From Cycas panzhihuaensis (taxonomy: Eukaryota > Cycadophyta), in the NCBI GenBank assembly GCA_023213395.1, contig CM041465.1, positions 103,051,741-103,115,740 on the forward strand: a stretch of 64,000 nt of DNA. Reading direction: 5' to 3'. How positions within the stretch are numbered: the first letter of the stretch is position 1; every line of letters begins with the position of its first letter. The notes under the pieces are model-generated. The model had not been told where the DNA came from. It saw only the letters and a list, made by a program, of their open reading frames with translations, and did not search any database. Below are positions 21,880 through 34,092 of the stretch, piece by piece. Made by a program: the position numbers and the translations under genes.

Positions 21880-22690
21880 TCTCTAGTAGATGCAAATAGG
21901 CGGGAGGAAAGGATATGCAAACACGACCTTAGAATAGACCCAAAGGGTGAATAAGGGTCCAGACAGGGAGGGGTATAAGTATATGCCTTCTATAAGGTGC
22001 TCGTGCATCTCTTTTATGTAGGTGTAGGGATGATAGTTAATGTGGTTACTAGACTAATCTAAGGGTAATGTGTAAGTGTATGCTATGTGCCCAAAAAAAT
22101 GAAAATAAAGAGACTAAAAAGATAATCAAAACTAAGTAACAACTAAAATTTATAATGCAAGCATGCATATTAGGAAACTATGCATTAAACAAGAAGATAA
22201 ACTAAACCCAACCAAAAATCTAGAGATAATATCAATCAAATAAAATAGCTAGCACCCTAAAAAAGACTAAACAACACACCAACAACCCTTATGTTGTGAG
22301 GGGGATCTATCGAGTACAAGTACCCAAACTCTTATATGATGATGTGCCTATCCTAATTAACTACCCCACCTAAACTAATTAACCTAACCCTAACCCCAAC
22401 TCTTACTCAACTCTAAAATGATGGACTCAATCAATGAGAATTGGGAAAAGGATTGCCTAAAGTGAGACATCTAAAGGAATCAAGACCATATGATAGATCC
22501 ACTTTTGAATAAGTCAGCAAATACTCTTCTACTGACAATGGCACTCACATAAGTGTGAGGTGGCATAGTAGTGCTTGCATCCAATTCCAATGAACATCAA
22601 GGTCCCAAGTGCTAAAGTTGAAGAAGACATCACTCTTAATGAGATGAATGAAGTTCACTCAACTACCCACACCCCATGCATATGTATATG
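21880..22690. repeat. Retroelement leader repeat, copy 1
   Basis: This stretch is repeated at 24235-25020 in the same orientation at roughly three-quarters identity by eye (shared phrases: TACTAGACTAATCT, CACCAACAACCCTTAT, AAACTCTTATATGA, CTCTTAATGAGAT). It lies directly upstream of TatA gag on the minus strand, so it is probably that family's 5' leader. It is non-coding. Confidence 0.75.
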
Positions 22691-24234
22691 GCAAGGATAG
22701 GCACCCTTCACTAGCTCATTTAGAATATTGATACGGAGGACTTGATGCACCTAAAGGTATAAGACTAGATCCCTCATTTAGTGATGAAACCTAAATATAG
22801 AAACATTGGTCCCCCCTTGTTGATATGAGAATGGACCCTACAACCTATAAGAGGTTATAAGAAGAGAAAGAGTAAACAAATTAAATGTAACTAAGATATG
22901 ATTTTTATTGAATATAATCAACAAAGAGATTAATCTAATAAGAAAGAATATATCCCCATAGATTCAAGGACTTGCAATAGGTTTGACCGTCTTCTCGTTA
23001 GGTCTTTGATGATGATAAGTCATTGATTTTATATATTTTATAATGTTTATATAGGTACACTTTAAAATAAACTAGCACCTTGATAGCTAACATGTAGTCC
23101 TCCAATGACATTGAATTTGGTCTATGGGGATTGTTTACGATCCCCCATATAACCAATGGTTGATGCCTTGCCCCAAAATGATATTTTTTCATGTTGAGGA
23201 TCAATTTCCACGATAGATTAAAAATGTACATTTGAATTGGTTACATGAACTTTATTTTATTTGTGTTCCATGTTATACCCCCACCTTTTTCCCATCCCTC
23301 CCTCCCTCTCTTGATAGGTAGAGGGGCATTTATAAATAATTATCAAATTTTATTCTCTACAACATGTTTCTTTACTATTTTTATTCTGTTACTTATAACT
23401 TATCTTTTAGTCTATGTTGGGGATGGCATTTATAAATAATTATTAAATTTTCTTCTCTACATGTTTCTTTACTATTTCTATTATGTTACTTATAACTTAT
23501 CTTTTAGTCTATGTTGGGGATTAATTTTAATTATGCTGCTCATATGGCAAATGTAAATTTAGAGTTTGGTTTGTTTAATACTTCTTATTTTATTATTTGG
23601 ATTTATATATGTGTACTTTAGTTTTCTTTATGTTACTTTGGTAAATCATTATATAATCTTATTGACTTTTGTATGGTAATAAGATAATATGAAAGGGTAG
23701 AATCTTAAATAGGGTAATTTTCAGCAGTATGGTGATTAAAAGCTTAGAAATATGGTTAAAGTGGGGTTTACAATGTATATACCCCTTAAGACCTTATTTG
23801 TGAATTACTTTTTAGAATATTTTCTTTTCGAGGATTCATCCTTCTTTTTGTAATCTTTTATGAAGCTATTTTAGAGTTATTTTTGTAAATTTAGATTATT
23901 TTTATTGTTATTAGAATTTTATATAACAAATTGCATTGGGTTTATTACAAAGGGTATTAAAGCATAATCTAGGTGAATTAGAGTTTCAAGTCAAAACTTT
24001 TTAATTTAAAGCTTTTATAACAGAAAAATTTCAAGTGTAGTAAAAAATTTGAGGTATTTTAGCTTGAGTTGCTATAAAATAATATGTTGTACTATGAACT
24101 TTTCAAAAAGAAAATTTAAGTTATCCAAATCTTAATTTTGGTCTAGTTTATCACATCCAACTTTGAGAATTCATGGCATATTTGGTAGTTATTTAAATGA
24201 TCTCAAATCAATCTTATTTGAAGCATTTGAACAC
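22691..24234. other. Anonymous AT-rich spacer with a tandem duplication
   Basis: No coding or LTR signal was recognised. It contains a run of C-rich sequence (23277-23312) and the 100-bp tandem duplication at 23325-23521. The frames at 22998-23231 and 23245-23439 match nothing and the second lies across the duplication. Confidence 0.6.
23325..23521. repeat. Two-unit tandem duplication (100 + 97 bp)
   Basis: Unit 1 is 23325-23424 and unit 2 is 23425-23521. Both begin GGCATTTATAAATAATTAT and end TATGTTGGGGAT. A 3-base deletion and a few substitutions separate them, so this is a comparatively recent event in otherwise heavily decayed DNA. Confidence 0.93.
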
Positions 24235-25020
24235 AAATAGGTAGGAGGGGAGGACATGCAAACATGACCCTAGAATAGACCTAAATGTCGAATAGGGATC
24301 TAGGCAGTGAGAGGCATGAGTATATACCCCCTACACGGTGTCTACATAACTCTTGTATGCAAAAGTAGGGACAATCTTCAATGTGTTTACTAGACTAATC
24401 TTAGGGCAATGTGTAGGTATACGCCACATACTAGAGAAAGAAGAAAATAAAGAGAGATTAAAATGAGAAGCAAAACTAATTAATAACTAAAATGTGTAAT
24501 GCAAGTAAATATATAAAGTAATTATGGATCATATAAGAATGTGAAGTAAACCCAATAAAAAAGCTTAGGATAATATTAATTAAAGAAGACAACTAATACC
24601 CTAAAAAAGGCTAAACAAGACACCAACAACCCTTATATTGTGAAGGAGGTTGATCAAGCATGAATGCTTAAACTCTTATATGACTATGTCTTTATTCTAA
24701 TCAAATTCCCCACCCAAGGTGACTAACCTAGTCTTAAACCAAACTCTTACTTGACCCTAAAATGATGGACTTGATCTATGAGAATGGGGGAAAAGACTAC
24801 CTAGAGTAAGAGGTCTAAAGAAATCAAGACCATAGGATAGGTCCACTCATGGATAAGTCAATGGAGACTCTTCTACATGCAATAGTACTTATATAAGTAT
24901 AAGGTGGCCTAGTAGCATCCACATCTTATTCTAATAAATCTCAAGTTCCTAAGTGGTGAAGTAGAAGATAACACTACTCTTAATGAGATAAATGAAATTC
25001 AATCAACTATCCACATGAAA
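24235..25020. repeat. Retroelement leader repeat, copy 2
   Basis: Diverged direct copy of 21880-22690 (see there). The similarity stops abruptly at about 25017 (ATCCACATG). Confidence 0.75.
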
Positions 25021-25059
25021 CAAGTTAATGTCACAAGGTCATTACATTAGTTGATTATT

Positions 25060-25380
25060 TCTATGAGTTACTTTTAAAGCCTATATATAATGTAAGTTAT
25101 ATGTTCAGTGAGAAAATAATTTAAAGGATACACAATACAAAAGTTGGTATATGAATGAATGCATGCTTTATGATTGTCAAATCTATAAGTAATTTGATAC
25201 TATAGTCAAGAGTAATCTAAAGTATTAGGCAAATAACAATTATGAAGATCATTGTATGTGGTTTTCATACTTTTGTAGAAGGAAGCAATGAAGTTTGGTA
25301 ATAAAAAGTTCCATATATTAAAGCTTGATATAAAGATGTAGAAAAGACTAATGAGTATCCTCGCTATTAGAATAGCTCAG
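25060..25380 (+). repeat. 320-bp dispersed direct repeat, copy 1
   Basis: Matches 53387-53721 in the same orientation from TCTATGAGTTACTTTTAAA to AGCTCAG, sharing long blocks such as TGTCAAATCTATAAGTAATT. It ends about 165 bases before the tandem primer sites of the gag-only element, so it could be the main body of that element's LTR. Confidence 0.85.
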
Positions 25381-25543
25381 TTCATGCTTCATGAGGCAAA
25401 GTATACACTTAATGTATCATATTAACAAATTATTATAAGTAATTCTTATGGCCTTAATTCAAGTTAAGGTACCTTTAGGGTGCCATTGTAATCCTAGTAC
25501 TTATTTATGTATTATTATTTTCTATCAATTTTATTTTTCTACA

Positions 25544-25590
25544 TGATATTAGAGAAAACTTATATTTCTTATATGGTATCAAAGCCAAGG
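25544..25590 (+). other. Tandemly duplicated primer-binding site
   Basis: TGATATTAGAGAAAAC begins unit 1 (30 bases, ending TTCTTATA). TGGTATCAAAGCCAAGG begins the second at 25574. Both resemble the initiator tRNA-Met site and both follow an LTR-edge-like A-rich terminus. Confidence 0.75.
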
Positions 25591-27180
25591 TAAAATATCA
25601 AATCTTGTTAGGAGAATTTGATCTATTGTAGATTTTCTAATTTTACCAGTTAAGATTTAGAAGTTCCCTAGTAAGCAAGTGTATTTACCACATTAAGAAG
25701 ACTATTTTCTAATGAAGGTTTACTGATTTAAGGTTTGAGAAGCAGCTAATTCCCCTAATGGTTTAAAGAATTAAAGTTGTAATGGTTTAATATTTTGATA
25801 TTATCTTTGTTGTGTGGTTCTTTATCATAGTTATTCATTTGTATTGTTGTTCATGGAGATGTTGTTTATTCATGTCTATGGCTGGTATTAAGGTGAAAAC
25901 CCTAAATTGGTAATGTACCTACCTATTATCTATTATGCGATTCCATAGTGTTATCATTGTGAATTTATATTGTCATTATATATTTCTGGAGTTAATATAT
26001 ATATAACCAATGTACCTAAGTTACGTACGTATTGGTACTTCATCATGTGTTGTTTATGTACTATACCTGTCTGACTGCTTGTATGTTTGCTAATGGTATT
26101 GTTTGTGAATTTACATTTATTATTTGCTCATGACATTACTATCATGAATTACACCGCTTAATCACTTTGTTTACGCCATTGTATAAAACTCATTGCATTT
26201 GTCATTGGCTTATCTGCTCGCTATTATTTTCTCTACCACAGATCATGATCGCCCATTACCATCTATGAAGAAGCGTCTACTCTTTACTCACCCTGTGCCT
26301 TGCCTCCTTCTATTAGTTCATCCATGCATTATTAAGTAAAGACTTATAGAGATGACTAGGTTACTTTCACTTACTTTTTACATGAAGACCATTGCATTTT
26401 TACATATCACTTCATCATCCATGGAGAATCCATCTTATCTAGTTTGTCACTGTCTTTATAAATTATGCCTATAAATCTATTCAATTTGTCGAATTCATTA
26501 TGATTATTATTTCAAAGCTAGTTGTGAGTTTATCATATATGTTATTCACCATGGTCATTGAAATATATAACATATTCATTGTCAAGGTCATGATTAAATT
26601 CATTTTAATCAATTATCAAGAGATTTAATAAGTTTTTGACCAATTATTATACTTGTAATCAATTTTACATATGGTTTGATCTAATGTTGACCAAGTTGCA
26701 AAGTAATTTTTATCTAGGGTTATAATTTTCAATGGTTTTATTAAACTAAATCAAATTGAAAATCATTTTAGTGTTTGTTAGCCCCTAATGGATAAGCTCC
26801 TAGTCACATGGAGAGCACAAGCAACCTACTACCAATGTATCAAAGGTGCCTGAGTCTTTTTCCATCCCATTTTAGAGGTGCATGTACTGTTTCTTTAATA
26901 TCTTAAGTTCTAGAAGTTTATTTTTGAACCATCTAAATTGTTGGAATCCTGACTTAGAGACAACCATTTTCGTATATGATTTGATATATTTTGGTGTTAT
27001 TCTGATAGAAAAGTTTTCTTCAAAGTTTATGCATTATTTTGGAACCATGAGAGAAAATTAAGATGTAAATTTTATATAGGATAATATATTGAGTATAATG
27101 AACTAATATGCGTACATATGTATTCATTTTTATACTTGTTATAATTGATTTTTATTAGTGAAATATAATTTTCTCATTTT
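25591..27180 (+). other. Leader of the 25.5-kb gag-only element
   Basis: 1.6 kb of AT-rich sequence between primer sites and gag. No open frame of interest and no recognised similarity. Confidence 0.6.
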
Positions 27181-28470
27181 CTTCTTGTGGTTCCCAAATT
27201 CAATGGGAGAAATCACTTTATATGGTTAAGAAGAATAAAATAAAATTTTGAAGTTAAGTAATTATAAGATATTGTTACTAAAGGATACAAATCTCTAAAA
27301 CCAAATTATCTTGAAGTTGAATTAACACCTAATCAATACTAGGAATTGATAGAACTTTTAGAAAAAGATGTAGAAGCATTCAATTACATTTTCTCTACTT
27401 TGGAAAAGAATATATACACTTAGTTATATCATGTTACTATTTCAAACGAAGCATGGGATATGTTAAATTCTATTTATGCTCTAGATGTCAAGCCACTAAA
27501 ATAAAAACTAGTGATTAAAGATAAAAATAAGTTTGAAAAGTTTGATGAACCCGTTATCCTATTTATTCATTTTAGAAGATGAAAGTATCAAGGTAATATT
27601 GTGAGTGACCAAGATATAGGTAAATAAGTTTCTTACGTAATTTTTTAAGAAACTACATATAATCAAGATGATCAAGATATAGGTGATTAAGATTATCAAG
27701 AAAATACAGATATTCATGGTGAAATGGTATGTCAAGAGACCATGGTTGAAAATATTGTTGATGAATCTACTGCTGAATATGAAGAGGCTACTGTCAAATG
27801 CATTATTGAATTTGATGAGACTACTACTATTAAGTATATTAAGTGTGATGAAATTATTGTTGTTATTGGATATGAAAAATTTATTGATGATTATGATCAA
27901 GCAATTTAAGATATAAAGTTTCTTTACTCATTTCTACAAATATTCCTATTACTTCAAAGGAGAATATATTTAAAGTTGAAGATGAATCAAATTTATTTAT
28001 ATTTGTTGATGTTATTGATTATTCAAATTCAAGTGAAGTTCTTGTTTTAAATATTAATTCAAATTTGAGTATACATATTTTGAAAGATGATTCTAATTAT
28101 TCAAATAATGAGAAGAATTTGCAAGTTGATGAAGATAAATAGATTGTCATTAAGCCTAACCTAGGATATATTCTTGATTTAAATTTTGATAAGAGATTGA
28201 TAAGATCTCAAGTAATTCATAATGGTGAACCTAAAACAAAATATAAAGAAGTTGAAGCAAAAGTTCATGAAATAGCTAATCTAAGAGAGATACTATAAGA
28301 TTTACATCAAAATTAGAATGAACTTATAAAGATTCAATATGATAATTAAAATACTGTACAAATGATGAAGAACTTAATTTTATAAAGAAGAATGAAGCAT
28401 ATAAAGATCAAGCATCATTATTACATTTAAGAATTGATACTATAGAGACAAGTTAAAGATCAAATTGAAG
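27180..28470 (+). pseudogene. UBN2-type gag with acidic C-terminal extension
   Basis: The N-terminal capsid-like part reads VPKFNGRNHFIW (27190-27225), DIVTKGY (27270-27290), LTPNQY then ELIELLEKDVEAFNYIF (about 27325-27390), TLEKNIYT (27397-27420) and SNEAWDMLNSIYALD (27438-27482). This is the hallmark order of Copia-type UBN2 Gag, with a few stops. Downstream the readable frame (27724-27909) is strongly acidic (CIIEFDETTTIKYIKCDEII), and further D/E/N-rich pieces follow to about 28140, then K/Q-rich pieces to 28470. No zinc knuckle or pol follows. The acidic extension replaces the usual nucleic-acid-binding tail, which is unusual. Its role is unknown. Confidence 0.75.
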
Positions 28471-28609
28471 ACTGGGTATCAAATATCATTTTCAAGACAT
28501 TTTTGAAGATCAAGTGTTATAAATTCAAAGCAACAATTGTGTTTCTAAATGTGCATTATGGGAGAGTTTTAGAATCACTTTTTAATATGAGAGTGCATTA
28601 TGGAAGAGT

Positions 28610-29300
28610 GTTATAATCCAACTCTCCCAAGAAATGATTTAATCTAAGTCTAGTTCTAAGGAGGGAACATCTCAAGTATTGCCTTGACCTTTTAGGGGTC
28701 AACTTTAAACCCTTTTTTAAAAATAATAAACCACAAAAGCTTGTGGATTATGATTGTAAAGACACATTTATGAGAGTTCAAACTAACACAGTATTGATGG
28801 CACCCCATGAAAAGTTTCCTAAGGTCTGTGGGATGGTTAGCTTACTTACGAGAGACCCTAAGTAAGTTGTCCATATAGACTTCAAGGATTTTATTGATCT
28901 AGTTATAAAAAATAAAATGCATGGCATGTTACGGTTATATTCTTGAAAGGGCATTGCTTTATAGGCAAAATTACCTTAAGGGGTAGTGAATGTTATATTA
29001 TAATGGTCCTTAGGGGATATTTAGATTTTATTATAATTGGCAAAGCCATCCGTAGGTGACATAACTTTAAAATGTATCATTTGATCGATAATTTGATTGA
29101 TAAAAGGTAAGGGGGAATTATTCTTAGGAAAAGAATTATTGCTATCTTAGAAGTTAATACAAATGTAAGTTACCATGTTCTTCTTAATCACTAGGACTAT
29201 GTTGGACACCTAACTAGGGTAGTCTATAGACTCAATTAGGCTAGTGTTGTGGAGTTTTTCTAGTTTTATCTTCACTACTACTAATATCTTATTTCTACTT
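28610..29300 (-). pseudogene. TatB reverse transcriptase, truncated
   Basis: From 29300 down: ESIDYPS then VSNIVLVIKKNMVTYICINF (about 29140-29235), SPLPFINQIIDQM (about 29070-29110), DGFANYNKI (about 29025-29055), GNFAYKAMPF (about 28955-28985), then the palm motif EVYMDN at about 28866-28883: YMDD is expected, so the second catalytic Asp is Asn. It continues DLRKLFMGCHQY, LNSHKCVF (about 28760-28830), FKVDP and KVKAILEMFPP (about 28660-28710) and IKSFLGRVG (about 28622-28648). Tat/Ogre elements have exactly this PEWLANIVPVKKKNGK-style entry to RT. It stops at the junction with the plus-strand gag-only element. Confidence 0.88.
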
Positions 29301-30184
29301 ATTTAGCTTAGCACCTAGATAGGTAGTGATTTTGTATGTGATACCATTAGGGTCAATATCTCATACATGAGTATAATCTAATACAAAAATATCCTAGAAC
29401 TCTTAGAAGAGTTCAATAGACTAAGTGGTCTCCTTAGGAGTAGATTTTACTCCATAATAATAACCTTTCCAAGAGCAAGATTGATATCTATTATCCCTTC
29501 CATAAGGAAAATATTCTCCTCCTCAAATTGGGGAGGCTCTTACTTGATAAGTGAATCTAAGGTAGCCTTACTTGAATGAGGGTCGACCAATAGGGAGTGT
29601 AAGGCAAAGCATTTCCAGAACCCTAACTTGTGGTGGTTCATGGAAGATTGACAGTAGGCCTTATTAAGTTCTTTAGGAGAGCTTCATCATACTCAATGTA
29701 ATCCATATCGTCTATGACTTTAGTGTGAATTGAGGCTTGATAAAGAGGAGGGTCATGAATGGATAGTTCATCATATAAAGGTTAATCCAATGAATGTGTT
29801 ACAATATAGGATAGAGAAGTGAGAAGTAACTCAATTTGCATATCAATAAGGTTAATATTACTCTTAGCTCTCCTAATAATGTGGACTTCCTAAGTCTTAA
29901 CACACATGACACTAAATTTAGGATCATCCAACACACTTACGTAGTTTTATTAACTAACCTTATAGGTGTAAAGCAAAGAAAATCATCTTTGACTCGAATG
30001 GGGTTTAGTCTTGATCAAACTTGGGTCCTTCATCCTAGAATGAAGGGCTTAATTATTATTCATTTTCCTCATTATCAAAATTATCTTGAATGGATGGATG
30101 GGGGTTAGATTGGCCACACTTGTGATATTATATAATTTAAAACTTCCTATTATGAACAAATTAAAGTTAACCTAAAAGGGTGGA
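29301..30184 (-). other. TatB protease-RT linker
   Basis: Broken coding sequence of the variable region between protease and RT. It shows acidic fragments similar in composition to the TatA linker but no motif. The plus-strand frame 29836-30108 is a shadow. Confidence 0.5.
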
Positions 30185-30480
30185 CCAGATAGCCTCTATC
30201 TGGTTAAGCCATGGACTCCCTAAGAGAAGGTTGTAATCCATATTGATATCCAAGATAGTAATCTTAGTGGGGATGGTCTTAGCTTCAAGGGTAAGAGGGA
30301 TGATGATCATCCTTAGGTAGGTCTTAGAGATGCTATCATATCCTTATCATTTTTAAGGAATAGGCTTGAGAGCACTAATTCCTAACTCTTAAAGAACATA
30401 GGTAGGCATGGCTTTAATGGATAATGTATTATTAATAATATAAGACACAGTCAAGGGTTTCAATACTAATAAAGAAAGAG
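30185..30480 (-). pseudogene. TatB retropepsin region
   Basis: The minus strand reads LSIKAMPTYV (about 30395-30425), then TIPTKITILDINMDYNLLLG (about 30215-30275) and SPWLNQIEAIWSTL (about 30172-30215), the flap/hydrophobic end of the Tat protease followed by its RPW-like motif (here SPW). The active-site Asp region lies near 30430 but is not clean. Confidence 0.75.
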
Positions 30481-31299
30481 GAAAGGAGTTATCACTCTCT
30501 CTCCTTTAAAGAAGGGTCTTCTTTAGGATCAAAGTATAAAAGAGGTTTGATTGGCTATTTAATAAAAATAAAACTAACCTCACGAGGTTCAAGTGTATCT
30601 AAGAGTACTTATCATTAATTAGGATAGCTTTGTAAAACAGCCATCATGGACATCTAATAGAGATAAACTAAATCTCCTTGATGATGGATAAGGTCTTTCC
30701 TTTACTAATATATTAGGGGAGCACCATTCTCATGTTTTAATAACTAAGATAAATAAGGATAATCATGGGGAGCATTGGGATCTCTATAAGTTAAGGGTTA
30801 AAAGTGGAAGGGTCCTCAACTTCTTAAGTTGCTTGAGATCTAGTGATAGTGAATGCTTGAGCAACCTTAAGCATTTAAATGATATACTTACCCTTTATAT
30901 AATAACTTTGGGTAGCTTCTCTCGATTCTATAGCTTGGGCCTTAAAGATTACTATTTCTCTTATTATAGAGCAACATTTAGTTTAGTGGTCATGGTTTGG
31001 GTTTGTAAGGGTTTTCCCTTACTCTTTATGGCTTAAGACTTAGAACCACCATAGTGTTAAGTGAAGGGATTATTATAGATTTATTTCTTGAGGTCAGGCC
31101 TTGAGGTAGGATGTGTAGAAGGTACTTAGGAAGGTTAGAGCTTAGGGTATTAGGTATAACACTAATTATTATCATATGCATAGCTCTAATGGATTGAACG
31201 CCACTTCTTCCTAATAGGGGAAGCATTTTTCTTATTACCCTTAAGGTTGTGTGCTTCACCTTTTAGTGGGCTTAGGTTGTAATTTAAGGTCTCGTATTA

Positions 31300-33300
31300 T
31301 CCTTTCAAATGAGCAAATGACTAAAGTAAGAGAGTCCATAGTTTTATCAGAAATACTTACCTAGAGTTATAGTTCTTTAGGTTATGTAGAAGCCACATGT
31401 CTTAGGATAGATTTGGTAAGCTTTTTAACACTTACGTTTTAGTATATTCTAAAGTGAGGCATTTGGACATTATACTCTCATAAGTAGTAGCATCCATTTT
31501 GAGCAATTCCATATATAACTTAAGATGAAGGCCATTGACAAAAAAAATCTCACTTCAACTCTTTAGGCAATGTGGCCTTATAAGAGTAAAGGAGGTAAGG
31601 GAAGTGCCTAACAAAATCCTTATTGATCTCATTAGGACTTTGTTTAAGGGAGAGGAGGAACTTGGCCCCACTCTTGAAGAGTTTAGATACATCAAAATAA
31701 CTAACAAAGGTATCAACTAATTATTACAAGGTGTGAATAGAATGTGAAGGTTGACGATAAAACCATTTAAAAGCATCCCCATGAAGTGATTATAGTAATA
31801 ACTTCATCATAATATGGTTATATAGTAGGTAATCAATACATACCATGGCAAAGTCTTTAATATGATCAATAGAGTCTTATTGAGTGGTCCCATCAAACAT
31901 AAGAACCTTAAGTAGATAAGGCAACAAGTTAGTCCTAGGTGCCTTAAGAGATAATGAACCACTCTAATAGTCCACATATGAGTGCATTCTTGGTTAGGTC
32001 CATATGTTTATGGGTCTAAGTTATGGTTAATAAGGCCATTGACCTTAAACACCACTATAGGGGAGAGGGCCCTCATGGTAGGTCAAACACAGTTAAATGG
32101 GTTAAGGGATTATCCTAATTGGATTTAGATGTAGGTTTTTCACATCAATTATAACTCCTTTATACCTAAGGTTCCCATAGGGATACATATAGGTATGAGG
32201 GGTTTACACAGCCTAAATATGTGATTTCCATACATTAGTAGTGGTTTGGGCTTAGTGAGGCATCCCCCCTTACATATAAGTTCTATTAGGGAAATCCATA
32301 TTTAAGGGTATAGTTGGAAGATAAAGATGAAGGTATGGAAGCATGTTTTGACCATATAAGCCCCCTAATAGAGGAGTAATTCCATATGGATGGAGCAAGT
32401 CTATATTGTATGTAGGATACGGTTAAGGCCTAATATGCCCCCATGTACTAGGGTATGTAGTTAGGAAGGACATATGGACTAGGAGCAAGCTTAACCATAG
32501 TCTATATAGATTATGGGATATGATCCACCATGTCCTTATTTGATGGGTGGCTAAGGTGTAAAATGAGGTAGAATGGTGAGGTTCACCTAAACCTTGTAAA
32601 GTTAGGCATTAGGTATATAAAGTTTGAAAACTAGTGGAACAATCAAGATAAAATATGAAGGTAGGATTAATCCCACAATAGTCAAGGTATGGGTTAATAT
32701 AACAACCATAAGTTGAGGGGGAAACAAAGCAATGTATGTAAGTACCCCCTATTGGGTTAAGGTATAAGTGGAGGTATGCTTGGATTAGCACTCATGATGT
32801 CAAACATGTGAGTTATCTAAGCAGTGTTAGGAGTAGAAGATGTTAAACTCAAAGAGAGCCCATGGAAATGTGCCTTCAATGAGGTAACGATATTAGAGAA
32901 TTTCTTTGGCATATAATTAGATTAGGGATTTGACATGGTAGTGTGATAGATCTTACTAGAAAGTGTGGGCCAATGGATTAAATGAAGATGTGGTAGATTA
33001 CACCTAAGTAGTCCCAATAATATGTGTTATGGATCCTACCAAATTTTGATAAGATGGGTCAAGATAAAGTTGTGGGTAAGACCCACCTATCCCAATAAGG
33101 TTGCATGTAGGAAAGGCATAGGTATCCTTAGTTGATTTAGAGGTATTTGGTTAGTAAGGGGCTTAGTGGCCCATGGTTACTAGGGTTTCTCTACCATTAA
33201 GGTATACTTGATAGGTGAAGAACTAAAGGATGTAAACTAGTAGGGATCTAAAGGATGAATGCCATGTTACTTCCAAGAATATTAGTACATGCAAGGGATA
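31300..33300 (-). pseudogene. TatB gag region
   Basis: The helical-domain fragment LLKVLMFDGTTQ and DHIKDFAMVC (about 31845-31920) and the N-terminal LHPYGITPLLGGLYGQ (about 32345-32400) parallel TatA. Many stops. Everything from about 32450 to 33300 is weakly matched to TatA 20750-21700. Confidence 0.6.
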
Positions 33301-34047
33301 TGCCAAAGACTAAAAAATAAGATTAAACAAAGGGGCATACTTGAAACCCTGGTAAGGGAATGAGAGGATAAGTGATGCTTGTAAACTTGGTAAAGTTTTT
33401 CTAGATGAGTTACCCTAAAGTAAAGACTAAAATAAAGTAGAGAAGGAAAAGGATAATGGTATACCACCAACCCTCAATTGGCAAGTCCCTAGCATGGTCA
33501 TTAGAAAGTATAATCTATAAGGGGGAATGACCTTTTGCACAACTTAAAAGAGGACCTAAGGCAAAAAATATCCTTGACTGAGAAAGGAGAGAGAACTTTC
33601 TCTTATAGACACTATGTGTTGCTTAAATATGTATGTAAAGATGAAGGTAAAAGTCTAGGTTAAATAAGAGGCCAAGGAGGAGGATATAACACATGGCTAC
33701 TATGTAAGCATATGATCATTTAATTTTTATCTAAGTAGCACCTAAGCCTAGACTAAATGCACACTTAAGACCTTGTGGGTTTAGATACTTGCAACATGCA
33801 ACCCTTTTATCCTCTTCTATCTTCCTAATTAAGCATGACTTTATGATAGAAGGACCTTATTTTACCCTTTTTCCTTTGGTTCCCTAATTAAAACTACATC
33901 AAAGAGGAGAGATTAAGGGAAAGAAAACTAATGCCATGCATGCACAAACAACCCAAAGATAAACACTCCCTCTCTCTCCTTAACCTTTTTCTTTTTCTTT
34001 TATTTTTTTCTTTTGGGGAATGAAGGGAGGAAAAGAAAGACTTATTA

Positions 34048-34052
<5 letters not shown>

Positions 34053-34090
<38 letters not shown>
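34053..34090. repeat. (CT)n microsatellite
   Basis: 19 CT units. The Arg-Glu-repeat frame on the minus strand here is an artefact of this repeat. Confidence 0.95.

Positions 34091-34092
<2 letters not shown>

Larger units (their letters stand above)
25544..28608 (+). mobile_element. Gag-only retroelement, plus strand, 5' part with duplicated primer site
   Basis: It starts at an LTR-like edge (TTCTACA) followed by two tandem primer-binding-site units (25544-25573 and from 25574). It holds a UBN2-type gag (27180-28000) and no protease, integrase or RT. On the right, two polypurine-like segments followed by LTR-like starts occur at about 28549-28570 and 28593-28612, then TatB RT sequence begins at about 28620. 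The 3' LTR is therefore missing or reduced to about 10 bases here. The left LTR probably includes 25060-25543. Confidence 0.65.
28609..33700 (-). mobile_element. TatB: Tat/Ogre-like Ty3/Gypsy element (gag, protease, RT)
   Basis: It is read on the minus strand: Pro/Tyr/Gly-rich Gag prefix (about 32330-32430), Gag core (about 31300-32000), protease (30185-30480) and RT (28610-29300). The RT is cut at the left by the junction with the gag-only element near 28615, so RNase H and integrase are missing. It is homologous to TatA along gag and protease. No LTR pair was found. The right limit is approximate. Confidence 0.78.

Noticed and set aside
27683-27916. 77-residue Leu/Ile/Lys-rich plus-strand frame
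   Set aside because: It is in a different frame from the UBN2 gag and its acidic extension; treated as a shadow of 27724-27909.
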